From: Castor canadensis
Lineage: Eukaryota; Chordata; Mammalia; Rodentia; Castoridae
Length of the DNA: 64,000 nucleotides
Assembly: GCF_047511655.1 (NCBI RefSeq)
Contig: NC_133395.1
Coordinates: 73,875,910-73,939,909 of the forward strand
Reading direction: 5' to 3'
Positions 60,086 through 64,000 of this stretch are shown here, piece by piece. How positions within the stretch are numbered: the stretch's first letter is position 1; each line of letters starts with the position of its first letter. The notes under the pieces were generated by a model. That model was not told the DNA's origin. It worked only from the letters and a program-made list of their open reading frames with translations, and did not search any database. Made by a program: the position numbers and the translations under genes.

Positions 60086-60463
60086 ACTGTGGGCTGAATC
60101 ACGCCCCCCCCCAATTCATATGCTGACGTCCCAGTGTTTCTGAATGTGCCTATATTGGGAGACAGAGCCTTTAAAGAAATAAGTAAAATAAAATGAGGTC
60201 AGTAAGGTGAGTCCTATTCTAATCTGACATTATAAGATCTTTATGAGTAGAGGAAGTTTGGATATATGAAGAGATAACCAGGATGCACAAGTGGAGGCAA
60301 GCCATGTGAAAACAAAGAAAAAGGTGGCCATTTGCAAGACGAGGGGGGCCTTACAAAAAAACCAAACTGGCGAACTCTTTGATCTTGGACTTCAGCTTCC
60401 AGAACCATGAGAAAATAAATTTCTGTGATACTTTATTATGACACCCCTAGCAAACTAATACAG
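60086..60463 (+). mobile_element. MLT1-like solo LTR in RXFP2 intron
   Basis: Starts tgtgggctgaatcacgcccc, then aattcatatgctgacgtccc, gatcttggacttcagcttcc and accatgagaaaataaatttc, ending gcaaactaatacag. It lies antisense to RXFP2 and no retroviral coding region is attached. Confidence 0.75.
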
Positions 60464-62154
60464 AGAGAAAAGTCCTCAAGGAGTTAACAAAACTTGGAAT
60501 TGTGAAAAAGTGGGAGGAATTTGAGAGAAAATCTAGAAATAGTGTCAGTGAGGTGAGGTGACCTCGCTATGCTCCTTCAACAGGTCTCTCGGCTAAGTCA
60601 GGACAGGAGCCTGGAATTCCTGCTTCATGATGCCAGGACCTTCTATCACTACCCCTAACATCCAAGCGAAGCGGATGCCTGGGCTGGGGAAGTACCTCAC
60701 GGGTGGAGACAGGAGTGGGAAAGTTGATGGAGACAAACTCCATTCAATCCAGCCTTTCTGGATGAGTTCAGCTTCCTGATCCACTGGGGAATCCTCCACT
60801 TCGGGGGTCCTCTGCTTGTGGGCATCCTTATGAGCTCCTGCCATCTGACGCTCTCCCTAGGATAGCACACAACTGCTCTCTCATTTACTGAATAGCACTG
60901 TGTGAAAAGCACTTAGGGAAGTGCAAAGATGAGTAAGACATGGTCCCTATCATTCTGATTTGTAATCTGAAAGGCAGCAATGGACATATTCAAAACCAGT
61001 GCTGGTGTGAGGCAGCTCAGATGAGACTAATAAGTGCAATCAAGATATCCTGGATGGTTACTCAATTAGATTGGATGGAAGTGGGTGGAAAGAGGTCTGG
61101 AAAGACACTGTGGAGGAGGGAACATCTGGGTTGAGCCTTCTGAGATGAGAAGGGTGGTTTAGGAGGCTAAGATCTTGGTGATTACGAGTATAATTCAGGT
61201 GGAGGGAAGAACTTCAGCAAACCTGATGTCATATCAGAAAAGTGCAGGAGGAAAAAGTCAAATCATTCCAATGGACTTGGATCATAGAATATGAGAGGGT
61301 GGGTAGGACATAAGAGATATTATAATGCTAATCCTGCATTTGGGTTTTATCCCACGAGCAGTGAAGCCAATGGACAGTTTGGTCCTGTTGAATTTCAAGT
61401 GGTAGGATGTAAAAGTTGAGTTGTCCAGGTAGTAGTCATAGATTGGAGACTATTCAAGAGAACATCTGTGACCATTAATATTTAACTAACTTTGTTTTTC
61501 AAAGTACAACTGCCCAGAGTGATCTCTCAAAAAATTCTTATGGCCTCTATTCTGACCAACCAGACCAGAAAAGTTTCCCAAATATCCAGCCCTGATCTCC
61601 CTCCTGATTTTCACTTCTCTATCTCACATGGCTCCAGGGACATTTATGCTTGATTGTGGAGACGAAGCTAATAGGTTAAGGGACTACCATGGCTATGTGT
61701 GCCATTTTGCACACTTGTGATGACTTTGTGCACAAGTCAAAGCTAGAGGGAAAGAGGTCATTATAGCTGCTTGTCATTTGTGTACTTGCCAGTCTTCTAT
61801 CAGGATGTGCCAGACACCATAGGTGACACTGGGATGCCATAATAAAAAAGACACATTTCCTGCCCTGGATTAATGCTTCAAGTGGATCTGCTATTGGCTG
61901 AACCAGTAAGTTGAAAGCCATCCCAGACTCTGTTTTACAGAGTCAAGCTAAAACCCTAGGAGGTCCCCCAATCGCTGCGGTTTCTAGGTCTCAGAATGGG
62001 TTTCAAGTAAACTCCTAACTAATGAAAGGTTATTTTCTCTGTCTGAACTGGGGCTGTATGCTGGGAACCTGGCCTTCTGGGTGAGGCATTTCCATGGAAT
62101 ATCTAGCACGCCACAGACCCCAGTGTGACATTTCATGGCTAGAACTATGGAATA

Positions 62155-62330
62155 GACTGATGGTTCTTTCTAGGTGTGTGCACATCAGAATCACTGGGGA
62201 ACTTGACAAAACATCCATGTACAGGCCTTGACTCCCAGATACTAAACTCAGAGGCCTGAGTGGACCAGGGACATGTACATTTTGGTTATTTTTCATACTC
62301 CTTGTTAAGAGCCACTATCTAGCTTAGGTA
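62155..62330 (+). mobile_element. MER5-like hAT DNA transposon relic
   Basis: Contains tgcacatcagaatcactggg, gaacttgacaaaacatccat and agatactaaactcagaggcc, which resemble the MER5A non-autonomous element. A terminal region follows near gttaagagccacta. Confidence 0.6.
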
Positions 62331-62571
62331 GAAGCAAGGTAATCCAACTTTTCTCTTTAGCTCCTTTAAAATTTTTAAAAATTATTCCTTGCTGGATTGC
62401 ACCATTACCCAATTCAGAATACTGATTATAAACACTGGAGGAAGTACTACCTCTTTGTATTGAAGTCATAGGTGCCTATGGTGAGCTTAGGATATGTAAG
62501 GCAGCATCCTAAATTCTGGCTTGTCAAACAAAGGGCAAGATAGAACGATGGGAATGATAGAAGGGACTGAC

Positions 62572-62790
62572 CTGGTATTTCCACTTGGAGGAGGGAAAGG
62601 ATTTTAATTACAAACACAGGAATCCAGCAGATGGCATCAGAGAACACTATAAAAAAGAACCGATTTGCAACAGCCACCTCTTTTCCATTGTGGTTCCTCA
62701 CTTCTGCAGTCTGCAAGGTGGTTTTTTGAATGGAACAGAACATAGTAATATAGGAAAATACAATGATGAGGAAAGCCAGCAAGTTCACAC
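62572..62790 (-). CDS. RXFP2: RXFP2 penultimate coding exon (TM5-TM6)
   Basis: This exon encodes part of relaxin family peptide receptor 2 (LGR8/GREAT), the leucine-rich-repeat class A GPCR at the plasma membrane that binds INSL3 and raises cAMP; it is needed for gubernaculum development and testis descent. The 219-nt exon follows an acceptor (cttttcccaacag) and ends at a donor (CAG|gtcagt). It starts two bases into a glycine codon and ends one base into another. Visible protein: TM5 ([20 protein letters not shown]), the intracellular loop 3 stretch [20 protein letters not shown], then TM6 with [19 protein letters not shown] and the VEIPG start of extracellular loop 3. These match my memory of mammalian RXFP2 nearly residue for residue, and the downstream exon separates it from RXFP1. 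No stop or frameshift is seen. The upstream exons (ectodomain, TM1-4) lie beyond the right edge. Confidence 0.97.
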
Positions 62791-63416
62791 CTGTTGGGAA
62801 AAGCAGACAACTTAACATCTCAGGTGCATACGTCAACACTAAAACAGTGGGGTACTTAGCTATTGAATATGGTACTTCTTACACACTTGTACCTCCAATA
62901 AACATTCTTTTGTATAAGCCCAGTGGTATTTAGCTGAAAAATTCCTGAGTTTAAGAAATACGATAAAGGATTTGAGTTTTCCAACTCAAAAAAGAAAATT
63001 AAAGACGTAAACCTTTTTGAAAAATTACAGACTTGAAATTCAGATCTAGACATACCATGAAGCAAGCTCTGGCTTTTTTTAAAACATGAAAAATCTATTT
63101 TTGTTTTTGGCTCTCTGCAAAGTCAACCCTTAAGGGATTACTATAATCATATGCATGTCTCAAAAAATAAAGATAACCCAATTTTCTTATCTTATACACA
63201 TGAATAAGATAACCTTGGAATTTATCACAAACATTATTGCCTCAGGAACATTATTCCATATTTTTGGGTCTTAAATAAAAATGATGCATAGAACAAAAAT
63301 GTACTTTTGTATATTTTTCTTCAGGTTGCTGACAGTGATTTAAACAACTGTGGTTCAGAATCTTTTAGAAAAGGAAGTAAGAAAAAAATTTAAAAATTCA
63401 ACTATTTGAATCACTC

Positions 63417-63497
63417 TTTTTTTGTAGTACTGAGTTTTAACTGAGGGCTTTGCACTTGCTAGGCAGGTGCTCTACCACTTGAGCTATGCCTCAGCAC
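63417..63497 (-). mobile_element. ID-like SINE with target-site duplication
   Basis: ttgtagtactgagttttaac and ctaccacttgagctatgcct. Flanked by tgaatcactc at 63407-63416 and 63498-63507. Confidence 0.85.
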
Positions 63498-63864
63498 TGA
63501 ATCACTCCTTTGGGGCCAAATATATTCACAGGATTCTCCCTTGACATCACTGTCCCCTGTAATCAAAATTGACTGTTTGATTCCTTCATTTGTTTTATTC
63601 TTGTTATAATAAAAATTCTAAGTGATTATCTCATTCCTAATAGGGAGCATAAAATTTGCATATATTTTCCCAGTTGTTTTAAAAATGTTAATCTAAACCT
63701 AGACTGTATGTTAGTCTGGTGAAGTCTAGGAAAAATAATTTAAATTCAAGGTTATTTTTATCTAAAACATTTCATATTCCATGGAATTACACTATAAGGC
63801 TACATGATAGCGTTTTATAAAACTGGTGTGTCTTTCTTAGGTCTCACATCAGAAAATGTAGTTA

Positions 63865-64000
63865 AGCCAGGTGCTGGTGGCTCATGCCTGTAGCTTATGC
63901 TTATCTTGAAAAAAAACTCATCACAGAAAAAGGCAGGAGGAGTGGTTCAAGCTGTAAGAGAGCCTGCCTAACAAGCACGAGGCCCTGAGTTCAAACCCCA
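63865..64000 (+). mobile_element. dimeric SINE, cut by the window edge
   Basis: Shortened B1-like half (agccaggtgctggtggctca) and ID-like half (gtggttcaagctgtaagaga, gagttcaaacccca) running to the end of the window. Confidence 0.8.

Larger units (their letters stand above)
58338..62571 (-). other. RXFP2: RXFP2 last intron
   Basis: A GT-AG intron of 4,234 bp lies between the last two coding exons. Its donor is gtcagt (62571-62566) and its acceptor is ctttag (ending 58338). It carries an ID-like SINE (58382-58464), a MaLR-type LTR (about 60086-60463), and a MER5-like DNA transposon relic (about 62155-62330). An old 'tttattgagcacc' type repeat may lie near 60880-60960. Open frames inside it, for example the 100-codon minus frame at 59634-59936, resemble no family I know and lack splice or start context. 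Confidence 0.9.
62791..64000 (-). other. RXFP2: RXFP2 upstream intron, partial
   Basis: Sequence 5' of the TM5-TM6 exon on the minus strand. It runs off the window with no further RXFP2 exon recognised: no TM1-TM4 or LRR coding sequence is visible in any frame. It is AT-rich and holds two SINEs, at 63417-63497 and 63865-64000. Confidence 0.85.

Noticed and set aside
1-64000. CRISPR arrays, operons, prophage or other prokaryotic defence systems
   Set aside because: The repeats are SINEs, LINEs and microsatellites, and the only genes have GT-AG introns, so this is vertebrate nuclear DNA.

Overview
This window is nuclear DNA from a placental mammal and almost certainly a rodent. It is AT-rich and dominated by interspersed repeats: 7SL-derived B1-like units fused to tRNA-derived ID-like units, 3' ends of a rodent-type LINE-1, MaLR-type LTRs, MIR and MER5-like copies. 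Protein coding is confined to short exons with GT-AG borders. The B1-like/ID-like dimers suggest a squirrel-related or beaver/kangaroo-rat-type rodent (beaver, Castor, is my best guess), but the species is not proven by the sequence.

The one certain gene is RXFP2 (relaxin family peptide receptor 2, the INSL3 receptor), on the minus strand at the right end. Its last two coding exons are present (62572-62790 and 58078-58337), separated by a 4.2 kb intron. They encode transmembrane helices 5-7 and the C-terminal tail with an intact frame. The rest of the gene lies beyond the right edge.

About 30 kb downstream of RXFP2 is a strong CpG island (about 27.23-28.06 kb) with GC boxes and a CCAAT box oriented for minus-strand transcription. 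In mammals the gene after RXFP2, in the same orientation, is FRY, so the island is probably a FRY promoter with a non-coding first exon. The left 27 kb would then be FRY intron 1; no known FRY coding exon was recognised there. A 58-nt exon-like segment with good splice signals lies in this stretch (16991-17048, minus).

The remainder is intergenic or intronic DNA with repeats. LINE-1 3' ends lie at 11.9-12.7, 13.55-16.05 (nested pair), 24.6-25.6, 32.0-32.2, 43.0-44.06, 48.6-50.2 (second tandem pair), 50.5 (a 51-bp stub), 52.6 and 54.9-55.3 kb. MaLR-like LTRs are at 33.5, 45.0, 56.0 and 60.1 kb. There are many SINEs and several microsatellites.

I found no new enzyme system, CRISPR array, operon, or functional RNA gene outside the SINEs. 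The points most worth checking are the FRY promoter assignment, the orphan exon candidate, two perfect or near-perfect palindromes, the tandem LINE-1 pairs, a 51-bp LINE-1 stub with its own target-site duplication, and a three-unit SINE.
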